The position numbers were made by a program, and so were the translations under genes. From positions 124,001 through 188,000 of the forward strand of contig NZ_FOQO01000012.1 in assembly GCF_900113765.1 (NCBI RefSeq): DNA of 64,000 nt, read 5' to 3'. The notes beneath the pieces were generated by a model, which was not told the origin of the DNA, ran no database searches, and worked only from the letters and a program-made list of their open reading frames with translations. Below, piece after piece: positions 53,377 to 62,275 of this stretch (position 1 is the first letter of the stretch; each line of letters opens with the position of its first letter). The DNA comes from Parapedobacter indicus (GTDB lineage Bacteria > Bacteroidota > Bacteroidia > Sphingobacteriales > Sphingobacteriaceae).

Positions 53377-53646
53377 ATGATGGCATACAACGCAAGCATA
53401 CAAGCCAAGTGGGACTGGCAGAACGCCGTATCTCTGGCTGAGGAACGGGCTACGGAACGGGAGCGCGCGAAAGCGGCCAAACTTCTTGAAAAAGAACGAG
53501 CCGAAGCAGAAAAAATCCAATCTGTTAAGAAGATGCTAGCCAGAGGCTTGTCTATTACGGATGCCGCTGAATTTTCTGGTCTTTCCATTAAAAAAGTAAC
53601 TAAAATCCAGACACAGCAGGCTGATCTCACTGGGAAAAAGAAATAG
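53377..53646 (+). pseudogene. Tandem duplicate of the nuclease C-terminal tail
   Basis: The 89-residue frame begins with ATG directly after the nuclease stop and repeats the last part of that protein (MAYNASIQAKWDWQNAVSLA, then MLARGLSITDAAEFSGLSIK). It corresponds to 53109-53376, so about 270 bases have been duplicated head to tail. The copy has diverged by several substitutions and a deletion in the charged region, so the event is not recent. It could still be translated as a separate small protein. Confidence 0.8.
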
Positions 53647-53686
53647 CGGAAGCTTTTTTGCCGTTCCGCGATATCAAGCTATACCG

Positions 53687-54358
53687 TTAGGGATGTGGCT
53701 TTTCTTTACTCTTCTCCGCTGCAACGTTGCCGTTTACGTGCAAGTCCGCATATCCGGTTTGATCAACAGCCTTCTCTACAAAGCGCACGGTAGTAGTGCC
53801 CGGTGCGGGATCTAATTTATCAAGAAGTTTAAGGAATTTACCCTGTCCCAGGGTAACCGTAATCTTGCCGATTTCGGCCGTATGGTCAGTAAGCTGCTTT
53901 TTGGATATACCCGGGTATAATTTTAGAAAGGCATCCTTTCCTGTCTTGGGTTTTTTGAAGAAGCCAGCTTCCAACAACGTATGTAGCTGTTTCGCACGGC
54001 CCGGCACCCCCTCCTGCTTGTTGGTCTTCTTTTGTACCTCCACCTTTTCCTTAGCTTTTTGTTGCCGATTTTTCAGTGTATGAATCGCCTTTCGGGTTGC
54101 GGAAGGAAGCTGATCAAAGCTGGGAATAGGAAAATTTGGGTTGGCCAACTCGTAAAATTCGATACCGTAGAAATTCGCATAGCGGATTAGCATTTCCAAA
54201 GAAGGGTTAGATAGACCATTTTCCAATTCAGAAATATAATTTGATTTGGTATTCATAAAGTCAGCGAAATCCCGTTGGGTCAAATCCGCTGCTCTCCTGA
54301 ACTCCTGTAATCGTTTCCCGAATCTTACCTTTTTGGCTAAAACTTTTTTCGTTACCAA
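53687..54358 (-). CDS. XRE-family regulator with unknown C-terminal domain
   Basis: A 223-residue protein. The first 75 residues are a Cro/C1-type helix-turn-helix (LQEFRRAADLTQRDFADFMN, then YISELENGLSNPSLEMLIRY). A linker with SFDQLPSATRKAIHTL and a lysine-rich stretch follows, then a C-terminal domain (VPGRAKQLHTLLEAGFFKKP, LTDHTAEIGKITVTLGQGKF, TTVRFVEKAVDQTGYAD) that I do not recognise. It is the only complete copy of three in this window, and each copy converges on a nuclease gene or fragment. It may regulate the nuclease or act with it as a pair. Confidence 0.85.
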   Translation of the reverse strand: MVTKKVLAKKVRFGKRLQEFRRAADLTQRDFADFMNTKSNYISELENGLSNPSLEMLIRYANFYGIEFYELANPNFPIPSFDQLPSATRKAIHTLKNRQQKAKEKVEVQKKTNKQEGVPGRAKQLHTLLEAGFFKKPKTGKDAFLKLYPGISKKQLTDHTAEIGKITVTLGQGKFLKLLDKLDPAPGTTTVRFVEKAVDQTGYADLHVNGNVAAEKSKEKPHP

Positions 54359-54379
54359 ATTAAAATATTTTGTATTTGT

Positions 54380-54410
54380 TTTGTTATCAAATATTATTTG
54401 CTTACTTTTG
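54380..54410 (+). promoter_or_regulatory. Consensus promoter facing the unexplained 0.7-kb stretch
   Basis: TTTG at 54380-54383, a 19-base spacer and TACTTTTG at 54403-54410 match the phylum consensus. It is divergent from the XRE gene and starts a transcript near 54416 that enters a stretch with no recognisable gene. A second possible -7 box, TACCTTTG, lies at 54568-54575. Confidence 0.7.
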
Positions 54411-54420
54411 TCTTAACGGT

Positions 54421-54729
54421 TTAATCAAGCAGCCAAGAGACGGCACCAGTGTTTAAACCAAAAAATAAACAGCGGCGCAATGCTGCTCTTAACAGGTCTC
54501 TCGCCTCGAAACCGCCAGTTTCATCCGACGAGAAGACCGAATGTTCGCCCATTTTCTTGGGTTTGCGTACCTTTGCAGGTGCCATCCAGTGGGGCGGGCT
54601 TCGTGTCTTGCTTTTGTCGGACTTAGATTTCGATCTAAGGGGTTCTTGGCGGTACCAGAGGCAAAGCAACCGAGGCTCGCCCCGTTGGGGTTTTAAACCC
54701 GTTTGCTATTTGCCCGCATCCGCGGGAGA
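54421..54729. other. Unexplained transcribed-looking stretch
   Basis: Behind the consensus promoter lies a GC-richer stretch with a 98-codon forward frame (54449-54745, MFKPKNKQRRNAALNRSLAS) and an overlapping 82-codon reverse frame (54421-54669). Neither resembles a family I know, and both are rich in Arg, Ser and Pro, as chance frames in structured DNA often are. Short inverted repeats (GATTTCGATC near 54627, GCGGGAGAC region) suggest RNA structure. It may encode a structured RNA or long leader rather than protein. Confidence 0.3.
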
Positions 54730-54770
54730 CCTGTTTTCAAACTGACTAATTTATCAATTATGAAAACAGG
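54730..54770 (+). promoter_or_regulatory. Hairpin over a start codon
   Basis: CCTGTTTTCA (54730-54739) pairs perfectly with TGAAAACAGG (54761-54770) across a 21-base loop. The 3' arm takes in most of the ATG (54760-54762) of the small ORF, so the structure would control access of ribosomes. Confidence 0.6.
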
Positions 54771-54900
54771 AGCGACCAAACCCCGATTAACCCTTTACCG
54801 CAAATTACTTGCGACACTCGATGCTTATTGCATCCAGCAAAGCGCGTCTAGCCAATCCCAACAAAACCCGCTAAAAAACATCATCCGGTCACCCGAATAA
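54760..54900 (+). CDS. Small basic protein, 46 residues
   Basis: An ORF of 46 codons beginning MKTGATKPRLTLYRKLLATL and containing DAYCIQQSASS, with a basic N-terminal half and polar tail. No membrane helix or known domain is seen. The start codon lies in a perfect hairpin, and the ORF follows a promoter-driven stretch of unknown function. From 54901 to 55148 there is a further 248 bases with a CACCGGT/ACCGGTG inverted repeat (near 54914 and 54947) but no gene or clear promoter. Confidence 0.4.
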   Translation: MKTGATKPRLTLYRKLLATLDAYCIQQSASSQSQQNPLKNIIRSPE

Positions 54901-55148
54901 ACGATAAATCGCAAACACCGGTCACAAAAAACGGCCTCGGCCGCATACCGGTGCTACCGACCTCCTACCAGCGGAAAACGCATAAGTTTGCCATAGGTTG
55001 AGGACGGCCTATTTTTATCGGTTATTCGCAATCTCCATAAAAGTAGCGTCTTTTCCCTTTATCCGCAAATAAAAGCAGTCATTTTCTTCCGGTATGGCGG
55101 TCGGTTACACAAAACTTGAACTTGTAACTGACTTAAATCCAATATTGA

Positions 55149-56243
55149 ATGAAGCAAAAATTACGCTTAATGGCCGCGCTTTGGCCTATATTAACCTTAT
55201 TAACGAGCATGTGTTTGGAAGCCCGCGCACAGTCCCCGGATTATTCCGGGGCTGTGCCTCCGGGCAATCTTCCGGATACAATTACGCCCCTGCAAATCGG
55301 CGATACCATCCCCGATTACCTGTGGCATTTGCCTATACAGGTGGTGAACCATCCGGATCAAAAAGAAATAATAACTCTCAACGACTACAAAGGAAAAGCC
55401 ATTCTGCTCGATTTCTTATTCACCGGATGCAAGGGCTGCATAGCTGCATTACCGGTATTGGAAAAGATAAGCTTAGCGTTTGACAGTGAAGTGGGAATAG
55501 TAGCGGTTACACCAGAAAAGCGACAACGGGTAACCGACTTCATTCCCAGTAATAGTTATGTGAATAAAAGCCAGCTGCCATTTATAGTGGAAGACCGGAT
55601 ACTTAAACAGCACTTTCCCCACTTATATATTTCGCATGTAGTGTGGATAGATGTACAAGGGATAGTCCGTGCATTCACGGGGACAAAGCATGTGACCACA
55701 CGCACCATACGCGAGTTGCAAAACGGCAATACCCGTAACTGGCCGGTGAAAACGGAAATGACATCATTTTTTAATGCACCACTCGTGAGACTCAATCCGG
55801 AAGCAAACAGCATGCGAAATAATGTCGGTCGTCCCTTATACTATTCGGCTATTACCGGTTATACGGAAGGGGTGGGGGTCTTGGTCCCTACCAAAGCAGA
55901 TAGTCTTCTGGGAATAAAACGCATATCGTTTAAAAATATGCCGATCATCGATCTGTACAGGATAGCTATAGGGAGTGAGTTTCCCCTAAGAAAACAGATC
56001 TGTTGGGAAGTCGAGCATCCCGAGAGGTACGCGGTTTGGATGGCCACCCTTGATAGTGGGCAAACGTTAGAAGAATGGTATCAGCAAAATAGCATTTGTT
56101 ACGAGGGAACATTCCCCATAGCGACCGATGAGGAGACGTGGCAAGCATTTCTACGTGCCGATCTAAACAGATTTCTGAACCTAAACGGTCGTCTGGAGCA
56201 CCGCGAAGGTGAGACTTATTTCGTGCTTTCCGAACTGCCCTGA
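55149..56243 (+). CDS. TlpA-like thioredoxin-fold protein with C-terminal extension
   Basis: A 364-residue exported protein. A signal peptide (ALWPILTLLTSMCLEARAQ) precedes a TlpA/ResA-type thioredoxin domain with the redox motif GCKGC (about residues 97-101) after ILLDFLFT. The last 170 residues form a second domain ending YFVLSEL that recalls the DUF3738 family; this part of the call is tentative. It is 33 bases before a SusC gene. TlpA genes beside SusCD pairs are common in Sphingobacteriaceae, and the reason for the pairing is unknown. Confidence 0.82.
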   Translation: MKQKLRLMAALWPILTLLTSMCLEARAQSPDYSGAVPPGNLPDTITPLQIGDTIPDYLWHLPIQVVNHPDQKEIITLNDYKGKAILLDFLFTGCKGCIAALPVLEKISLAFDSEVGIVAVTPEKRQRVTDFIPSNSYVNKSQLPFIVEDRILKQHFPHLYISHVVWIDVQGIVRAFTGTKHVTTRTIRELQNGNTRNWPVKTEMTSFFNAPLVRLNPEANSMRNNVGRPLYYSAITGYTEGVGVLVPTKADSLLGIKRISFKNMPIIDLYRIAIGSEFPLRKQICWEVEHPERYAVWMATLDSGQTLEEWYQQNSICYEGTFPIATDEETWQAFLRADLNRFLNLNGRLEHREGETYFVLSELP

Positions 56244-56276
56244 GCATTCAGATTTTAATCAAATAAACCAACAACA

Positions 56277-59200
56277 ATGAAACTTTTTATTCTTACCGTA
56301 CTGATATGTTGCACAATCAGCACAAGCAAGGTATGGGGCCAAACAACAAAACTAACAGGCCGCGTTGTGAACGATGCAGACGGCAAGCCGCTGGTCGGAG
56401 CACTGGTGAGGTCTTCCAACGGAAATTCGCCCACGAAAACTGACGAATCAGGAATGTTCGTCTTAACAATAAGTCCAAAAGATACAGTGCTGTACGTATC
56501 CTTTCTGGGATATGAAACCAGCGAAATAAACCTACGTACGCCCTATGCAAAGCCGCTGACGGTGATGCTCCAGCCTGGAGTCCGGGCACTAGAGGAGGTT
56601 ATCGTTTCAACCGGTTATGAAGAAATCCCCTTGGAACGCGCTACAGGATCCTTCGAAAAAATCGACAATGCCCTGTTAAACCGCAGTGTAGGTATGGACG
56701 TACTTAGTCGCATTGAAAACATCGCTTCGGGCGTCTATTTTAACAATCGAAAGGTTGACATCAACTCGGTTGGGCCTCCGGACCATGATCTTTACGTGCG
56801 TGGAATCAGTACGCTGCGAAATGCTCAGGTCGGAGCGACTGCCCCGCTCATCGTGTTGGATAATTTCCCCTACGAAGGTAGCATTGCCAACATCAACCCG
56901 AATGACATAGAAAGCGTAACAATACTGAAGGATGCAGCTGCCTCATCGATTTGGGGGGCCAAAGCGGGTAATGGCGTAGTCGTCATTACCACTAAAAAGG
57001 CGGACTTCTCGCAGCCTACGCGTGTCTCCTTCAATCATTCGGTCAATGTAACGGCCAAACCCGATCTATACGCCCGAAAAGTGATGGAAGCTAGCGATAT
57101 TATAGATATGGAGATGTTTTTATTCGACAAAGGGTTTTATAACAGCAACGAAACAAAACGGTCCAAGCCTGCGCTATCACCCATTGTAGAGTTGCTTATC
57201 CAGCTCCGAGACGGCAAAATGGATACAACAAACGCATACAACGCGATTGATCAGTACCGGGCAAACGATATCCGGGAAGACATGCTGGATTACATATATC
57301 GACAATCGGTTAACCGGCAATATGCGCTCAGCATGGATGGAGGAAACGCGTACCACAGATTCAGGCTATTTGGCGGGTATGACAAGATGTTGAACTCACA
57401 ACGGGGCAGTGAGAATGACCGCATTAACGTCAAGCTTGAAAACTCATTTAACATCGGTACAAAACTATTACTGGACAGCCGGATATTTTGGACACAGACC
57501 CGGAATACATATGCTTCCCTCGGCACCACCGGTGCCAACTATGGAAGTAATGGCTATCCGTATCCTTATATCCGCTTTGCCGATGACGATGGGCAACCAC
57601 TGCCGGTTCCCAACGATTACCGGATGGGATTTTTAGATACCGCGGGGCAGGGTAAACTGTTGGACTGGCAATATAGACCGTTGGATGAGATTCGAAATCC
57701 CGCAAACCACGTGTTAACGCGGGAAATTCTCATGAATGTTGGGTTAACGTACAAAATTGCTCAGTGGGCTAATGCGGAACTAAAATACCAGTACGGCAAC
57801 GAAAACGGCATTCATCAAAACCATGGATCGCTTGAAAATTATGCAACACGAGACCTGATCAACCGCTATACCCAAATTGATGCAAATGGTGTAGTAAGCT
57901 ACGCTGTGCCTCTTGGAGGAATCCTCAGATTGACAAACACAGCAGCTTCGTCACACCGGTTAAGGGGACAGGCCAATATAAACAAGGATTGGACAGATAG
58001 ACACCGGCTAAGAGGGCTTTTGGGAATGGACGTACAGCAACGTAAAACCACTTCCAACGCTTACGATACCTATGGGTATGATGACGAATACCTTACCTTT
58101 GTGACCAATATTGACCATAATACCCGGTATCCGATTTATGCCAATCTTGCCGCTGCGAGCTTTATCCCCAATACCAGGGCATTTGCAGGCTCCGTAAACC
58201 GGTTCGTATCGGTCTATGGGAATCTGGCATATACCTTTTTGGATAAATATACTATAACAGGTAGTGCCCGGAAAGATGCTTCTAATCTGTTTGGTGTTAG
58301 CACCAATAACAAGTGGACGCCTTTATGGTCGCTGGGCGTAAATTGGAATTTGGCCAAAGAATCCTTTATCCCGGATGGTTGGTTCGATCGTTTAAACATT
58401 AGATTTTCGACCGGCTACAGCGGTAACGTAGATAACAGTATGTCGGCGCTTACTACGATTTCTTATACCACGGTAAACAGTGTGTGGGGAATCGATTGGC
58501 CTGCTGCACAAATTGCAAATCTCCCGAACAGGGAATTGCGGTGGGAAAAAGTATCGACCCACAACCTCGGCTTGGATTTTTCGATCTGGAATCGGCGGGT
58601 TTCCGGTAGTATAGATCTATACAAGAAAAACACCTTCGATCTGCTAAGCCCGTTTCCGGTAGACCCATCCACGGGTAGAAGTTTACTGATTATGAACGTC
58701 GCGCGTACAGAAAGTCGGGGGCTCGATTTGCAGTTGCACACACAAAACACGGTTGGAAAGTTGAAATGGTCAACGGATTTGGTGTTCGCATATAACAATA
58801 ACTGGATTAGGGAAACCTTCGAAGATGAACTGAATCCGGTATCTTATACAAATTTAGGATCCTTGATTGTTTATAAGGGAGCGATGGCATACGGGGCCTA
58901 CAGTTATCAATGGGCCGGGCTGAATCCGGAAAATGGCCAGCCCATGGGGTATCTCAACGGGGAAGCAAGTGCGGACTATCGGCAGATTGCCTCGCGGGAA
59001 AATACCAGGTTAACAGACTTGGTATTGCATGGATCAGCCAGGCCGCTGTATTTTGGTTCGCTGAGAAATACAGTCACCTTCCGTAACGTCTCTATATCGT
59101 TCAATTTAACAGGCAAATTTTCATACTACTTCAGAAGAGAAGGACTGGATTATGGCAGTCTCATCGAGTTAAACAATGGACACGCTGACTATTACCGACG

Positions 59201-59525
59201 GTGGCAACATCCGGGGGATGAACTCCACACCAACGTACCTGCCTTTGTCTATCCTACGGACTCACGGGCAAATAGCTTTTACAGGAATTCCGAGGTGCTC
59301 GTCGAACGGGGGGATCACATACGGCTACAAGATATACGGATTGCCTATCGACTCGATCCCGTTCGTGCTGGCCAAACCGTGCTTCTGAAAAACGCCGAGG
59401 TGTTTCTGTTCGGAAATAATGTGGGATTCGTCTGGCGTGCCAACCGCCTTGGACTTGATCCCGATGTGGCAGACGGCATTCCACTACCGAGGAGTATAGC
59501 AGCAGGCATCAATCTTTCATTTTAA
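56277..59525 (+). CDS. SusC/RagA TonB-linked outer-membrane transporter
   Basis: A 1082-residue transporter with signal peptide, carboxypeptidase-like domain (LTGRVVNDADGKPLVGALVR), plug (ALEEVIVSTGYEEIPLERATG; VGPPDHDLYVRGISTLRN; VTILKDAAASSIWGAKAGNG) and barrel ending PRSIAAGINLSF. It has no STN domain, unlike the SusC at 36735, so it is not tied to an ECF/FecR pair. The motif ERATGSF at the plug entrance is typical of the branch that sits with TlpA-like proteins. The ligand is unknown, possibly peptide-like. Confidence 0.94.
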   Translation: MKLFILTVLICCTISTSKVWGQTTKLTGRVVNDADGKPLVGALVRSSNGNSPTKTDESGMFVLTISPKDTVLYVSFLGYETSEINLRTPYAKPLTVMLQPGVRALEEVIVSTGYEEIPLERATGSFEKIDNALLNRSVGMDVLSRIENIASGVYFNNRKVDINSVGPPDHDLYVRGISTLRNAQVGATAPLIVLDNFPYEGSIANINPNDIESVTILKDAAASSIWGAKAGNGVVVITTKKADFSQPTRVSFNHSVNVTAKPDLYARKVMEASDIIDMEMFLFDKGFYNSNETKRSKPALSPIVELLIQLRDGKMDTTNAYNAIDQYRANDIREDMLDYIYRQSVNRQYALSMDGGNAYHRFRLFGGYDKMLNSQRGSENDRINVKLENSFNIGTKLLLDSRIFWTQTRNTYASLGTTGANYGSNGYPYPYIRFADDDGQPLPVPNDYRMGFLDTAGQGKLLDWQYRPLDEIRNPANHVLTREILMNVGLTYKIAQWANAELKYQYGNENGIHQNHGSLENYATRDLINRYTQIDANGVVSYAVPLGGILRLTNTAASSHRLRGQANINKDWTDRHRLRGLLGMDVQQRKTTSNAYDTYGYDDEYLTFVTNIDHNTRYPIYANLAAASFIPNTRAFAGSVNRFVSVYGNLAYTFLDKYTITGSARKDASNLFGVSTNNKWTPLWSLGVNWNLAKESFIPDGWFDRLNIRFSTGYSGNVDNSMSALTTISYTTVNSVWGIDWPAAQIANLPNRELRWEKVSTHNLGLDFSIWNRRVSGSIDLYKKNTFDLLSPFPVDPSTGRSLLIMNVARTESRGLDLQLHTQNTVGKLKWSTDLVFAYNNNWIRETFEDELNPVSYTNLGSLIVYKGAMAYGAYSYQWAGLNPENGQPMGYLNGEASADYRQIASRENTRLTDLVLHGSARPLYFGSLRNTVTFRNVSISFNLTGKFSYYFRREGLDYGSLIELNNGHADYYRRWQHPGDELHTNVPAFVYPTDSRANSFYRNSEVLVERGDHIRLQDIRIAYRLDPVRAGQTVLLKNAEVFLFGNNVGFVWRANRLGLDPDVADGIPLPRSIAAGINLSF

Positions 59526-59545
59526 TAACCTGATAAAAAACTGAC

Positions 59546-60895
59546 ATGATGAAAACACATTTGATTCGGGGTGTCGCATTTCTAATTGCGCTGATACTGT
59601 GGGGCTGTGAAGATTTTCTCTCCATAAAGCAAGACCAAACCATGGCCGTACCACACACGGGAGCGGATTTACAAGCGCTTCTTGATTATGCGCTCTTAGC
59701 GAATAACGAGTACACCGGATTGGGAGAAATAGCTACCGATGATTACTATTTGGAGGATGCAATATGGGCGAGTTTGACCGTCCAATACAAGGAATATTAT
59801 GGCTGGGAAAAAGTTCCCGTAAATGTGCTCCACTGGCGATCTACCTACAATAAGGTAACGCATTTCAATACGGTCATCGATTTGATTGATGAGGTAAGTT
59901 ATGATAATTCCTCAATAGAAAGGGATCAACTATTGGGTGCAGCGGTTTTCTTCAGGGCGTATGCATTCTATATGCTTACGCAAGTTTTTACGAAGCCTTA
60001 TGATCCGATAAAGGCTGAAACGCAACCCGGTGTTGTATTGCGGCTCACCGCGGATGTTAATGCCGAATCAACGCGATCTACACTGGAAGACACCTACGGG
60101 CAGATAATCAAGGATCTGAATACGGCCGTGGCCCTGCTTTCTTTGGACAAACAGCGATATCCCACCCGACCCACGAAACAGGCCGCTTATGGAATGTTAG
60201 CAAGGCTTTATCTATCGATGGGTAACTATGAGCAAGCCGGATTGTACGCCGACTCCTGCCTTAAGATGGGTTATGAAATGATGGATTTTAACAGTTTGCC
60301 AAAAAACACCCCCTACCCATTTGAACGCTTCAATAGCGAAGTGATTTTCTTTTCAACTATTTTGGGCGATGTGAATCTGGTTCCATCAAGAGCGAAAGTC
60401 GATTCGGTTTTATTCGACATGTATATGCCTGACGATCTAAGGAAACAACTTTTTTTCACGCTTAACACGGATGGCTCCTATTTCTTCTCGGGGAATTTTA
60501 ATCCGGTTAATTCCAGTACGCTTTTTAATGGGATCACATCGGCGGAAGTCTTGCTGATCCGTGCGGAATGCAATGCCAGACAGAATAACTTAAACGGGGC
60601 ATGGCAAGATCTAAACGAGATTATGAAACATCGTTTTGCAAACGAACACGTGATAAACGGACTGAATCAAGACGAGACGGTTCGATTTATATTGGATGAA
60701 CGCAGAAGGGAATTGGCCTTTCGCGGATTGCGATGGGAGGATATAAGAAGATTGGCCGCAGATGATCGCTATGCGGTGACTCTCGTAAGAATAGTGGATG
60801 GTCAGGAGATAAAACTAACGCCCGCGGATCAGCTGGATTTTGCCTTTTTGATACCGCTGGAAGTGATTGAACTGACTGGAATTAAACAAAACTGA
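59546..60895 (+). CDS. SusD/RagB surface lipoprotein
   Basis: A 449-residue binding lipoprotein with lipobox LIALILWGCEDF (cysteine at about residue 21) and FLSIKQDQTMAVPHTGADLQ after it. The C-terminal region has EVLLIRAECNARQNNLNGAW and FILDERRRELAFRGLRWEDI, both family hallmarks. It is shorter than the SusD at 40345 and belongs to the TlpA-associated branch. It pairs with the SusC encoded 20 bases upstream. Confidence 0.93.
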   Translation: MMKTHLIRGVAFLIALILWGCEDFLSIKQDQTMAVPHTGADLQALLDYALLANNEYTGLGEIATDDYYLEDAIWASLTVQYKEYYGWEKVPVNVLHWRSTYNKVTHFNTVIDLIDEVSYDNSSIERDQLLGAAVFFRAYAFYMLTQVFTKPYDPIKAETQPGVVLRLTADVNAESTRSTLEDTYGQIIKDLNTAVALLSLDKQRYPTRPTKQAAYGMLARLYLSMGNYEQAGLYADSCLKMGYEMMDFNSLPKNTPYPFERFNSEVIFFSTILGDVNLVPSRAKVDSVLFDMYMPDDLRKQLFFTLNTDGSYFFSGNFNPVNSSTLFNGITSAEVLLIRAECNARQNNLNGAWQDLNEIMKHRFANEHVINGLNQDETVRFILDERRRELAFRGLRWEDIRRLAADDRYAVTLVRIVDGQEIKLTPADQLDFAFLIPLEVIELTGIKQN

Positions 60896-60902
60896 TATAA
60901 AA

Positions 60903-60937
60903 TAAGCCGATGCCTTACGTTGAAGGACATCGGCTTA
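60903..60937. terminator. Shared terminator hairpin between convergent genes
   Basis: TAAGCCGATG (60903-60912) pairs with CATCGGCTTA (60928-60937), with a further CCTT/AAGG inside. It lies between the susD stop and the stop of the reverse-strand secreted protein gene and probably serves both. The T-rich side is on the reverse strand. Confidence 0.75.
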
Positions 60938-60949
60938 ACCTAATAGAGA

Positions 60950-61444
60950 TTAAAGAGTTTGGAATGCGATATCTGAATCCGACATGTTGCTTAGAATCTC
61001 TGTTTGACGTGATTCTAGTTCTTCTTCGTCTGGTTCTTCGCCATTGTCTGTAAGTTTGATGGCACAAAGTGTGGTGCCATTGACACAACCAGCGGTATTT
61101 GTTGAACCAATGTTGGTGTAATGCTCTGGTTTCATCACTTCTTCCTCATAATCAAAATTAGGATCGGTAGCGGATGGTCCGGTATATTGATACCAGGCTT
61201 CGCTCAAAACTTTAGGGGCCTTGTCTAAAACTTCTATCGAAAGCGGATTGCCTACTTTCTTTTGGAATCCATCAGTATTCAATTTCTGCACGGTAAAAGC
61301 AAATATTTTGGCCTCAACAAATTCCGCGCTTGCCTTATCGGTCGGAGCGTCTACGTGATCCTGCGCAACTACGCTAAGCGTCATCGCGAACATAAAGGCG
61401 AATGCCATACAAGCACTCAAGCCCATTTTTACTATTTTTTTCAT
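60950..61444 (-). CDS. DUF6520-like secreted protein
   Basis: A 164-residue protein with a clear signal peptide (MGLSACMAFAFMFAMTLSVVAQ) and a mature part ending in a small cysteine module (AGCVNGTTLCAIKLTDNGEE) and an acidic tail. The WYQYTGPS and HYTNIGS segments fit DUF6520, a short family often placed beside TlpA/SusCD genes in Sphingobacteriaceae. It is convergent with susD. The function is unknown. Confidence 0.7.
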   Translation of the reverse strand: MKKIVKMGLSACMAFAFMFAMTLSVVAQDHVDAPTDKASAEFVEAKIFAFTVQKLNTDGFQKKVGNPLSIEVLDKAPKVLSEAWYQYTGPSATDPNFDYEEEVMKPEHYTNIGSTNTAGCVNGTTLCAIKLTDNGEEPDEEELESRQTEILSNMSDSDIAFQTL

Positions 61445-61460
61445 GTTTATGTTTTTTCAT

Positions 61461-61643
61461 TTAAGAATATTGATAGTCAGTCATCGACAGACCACGCCGC
61501 GAACGCCCCGGTATCTGGAACGGAGACATCCGGTATAAATTATCCACGGCCCCACGCCGAAACAGCGCATACCTACTGTCATGGACGGATACGCTTATGG
61601 TTACCGAGTTCCTATAGCTTCCCTTACCAATTGCTTTCATCAT
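61461..61643 (-). CDS. Possible small basic protein
   Basis: A 60-residue reverse-strand frame (MMKAIGKGSYRNSVTISVSV at its start) directly behind a -7 box (TATTTTTG read on the reverse strand, 61649-61656). It is Arg/Ser-rich without a membrane helix or known motif. The predicted transcript would start at its ATG. It may be chance, or it may be the leader of the secreted-protein gene at 60950. The 61644-61723 remainder shows nothing. Confidence 0.25.
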   Translation of the reverse strand: MMKAIGKGSYRNSVTISVSVHDSRYALFRRGAVDNLYRMSPFQIPGRSRRGLSMTDYQYS

Positions 61644-61723
61644 GAAAGCAAAAATAAAGTGGGTTTGCAGCGATCATACGACAAACGCGGACAAGCCTAC
61701 GCGACAATTTGGGACAGACTACG

Positions 61724-62236
61724 CTAGAGGCTGTCGTTTTTATCTTCCCACAGAAGCTTCAATGCCTTTTGACCATGCGATACCGTCTTGTAGTGATCAT
61801 TGAAATCGGCAAGCATGTCTGTGGCGATTGGCAGGTAAAAATCCATGAGCGCTTTGCCGGTTTTGAACCGGGTGTGCTTTTTTTGCATGTAGCCAACCAA
61901 GGTATCAGCGAGTTGTTCGCTGTCGGGGTGGACCAAAAGTTTGCAAAATTGATCGGCCATTTTAGCAAAATAAAACGACTGCATACCGTCTAATTCGAAT
62001 CTGGTCATGTTTATCCGGGCTTGTTCTGCCGCGGAGATGAGTTCAAAAACACGGAACTCGTCAAGCTGTTTGATGGCCTCCGCGTTCGATTTTTTCAATA
62101 AAGGACCGATGCCTAAATGCTGGATAAAAAAAATGGTGACATAACCGAAATCCCATTCGTCGCCCCCATAGGCGAATCGGAATTGGACAACACCTCGTTT
62201 ACCAAATTTTGGATCAGAACGATCTGCGTAACTCAT
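61724..62236 (-). CDS. Hypothetical protein
   Basis: A 170-residue soluble protein that I do not recognise. It starts MSYADRSDPKFGKRGVVQFR, has one moderately hydrophobic stretch (FGYVTIFFIQHLGIGPLL), and its second half is predicted helical (EQLADTLVGYMQKKHTRFKT). No signal peptide or catalytic motif is seen. It lies 39 bases downstream of the AraC-type regulator on the same strand, so the two are probably co-transcribed. Confidence 0.65.
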   Translation of the reverse strand: MSYADRSDPKFGKRGVVQFRFAYGGDEWDFGYVTIFFIQHLGIGPLLKKSNAEAIKQLDEFRVFELISAAEQARINMTRFELDGMQSFYFAKMADQFCKLLVHPDSEQLADTLVGYMQKKHTRFKTGKALMDFYLPIATDMLADFNDHYKTVSHGQKALKLLWEDKNDSL

Positions 62237-62275
62237 TGAAATTGGTTTTTAAGGTTTATAATAATCGAAAGGTGC

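Noticed and set aside
55094..55483. 129-codon frame overlapping the TlpA-like gene
   Set aside because: It is an alternative frame of the 5' part of the TlpA-like gene, which has a signal peptide and redox motif.
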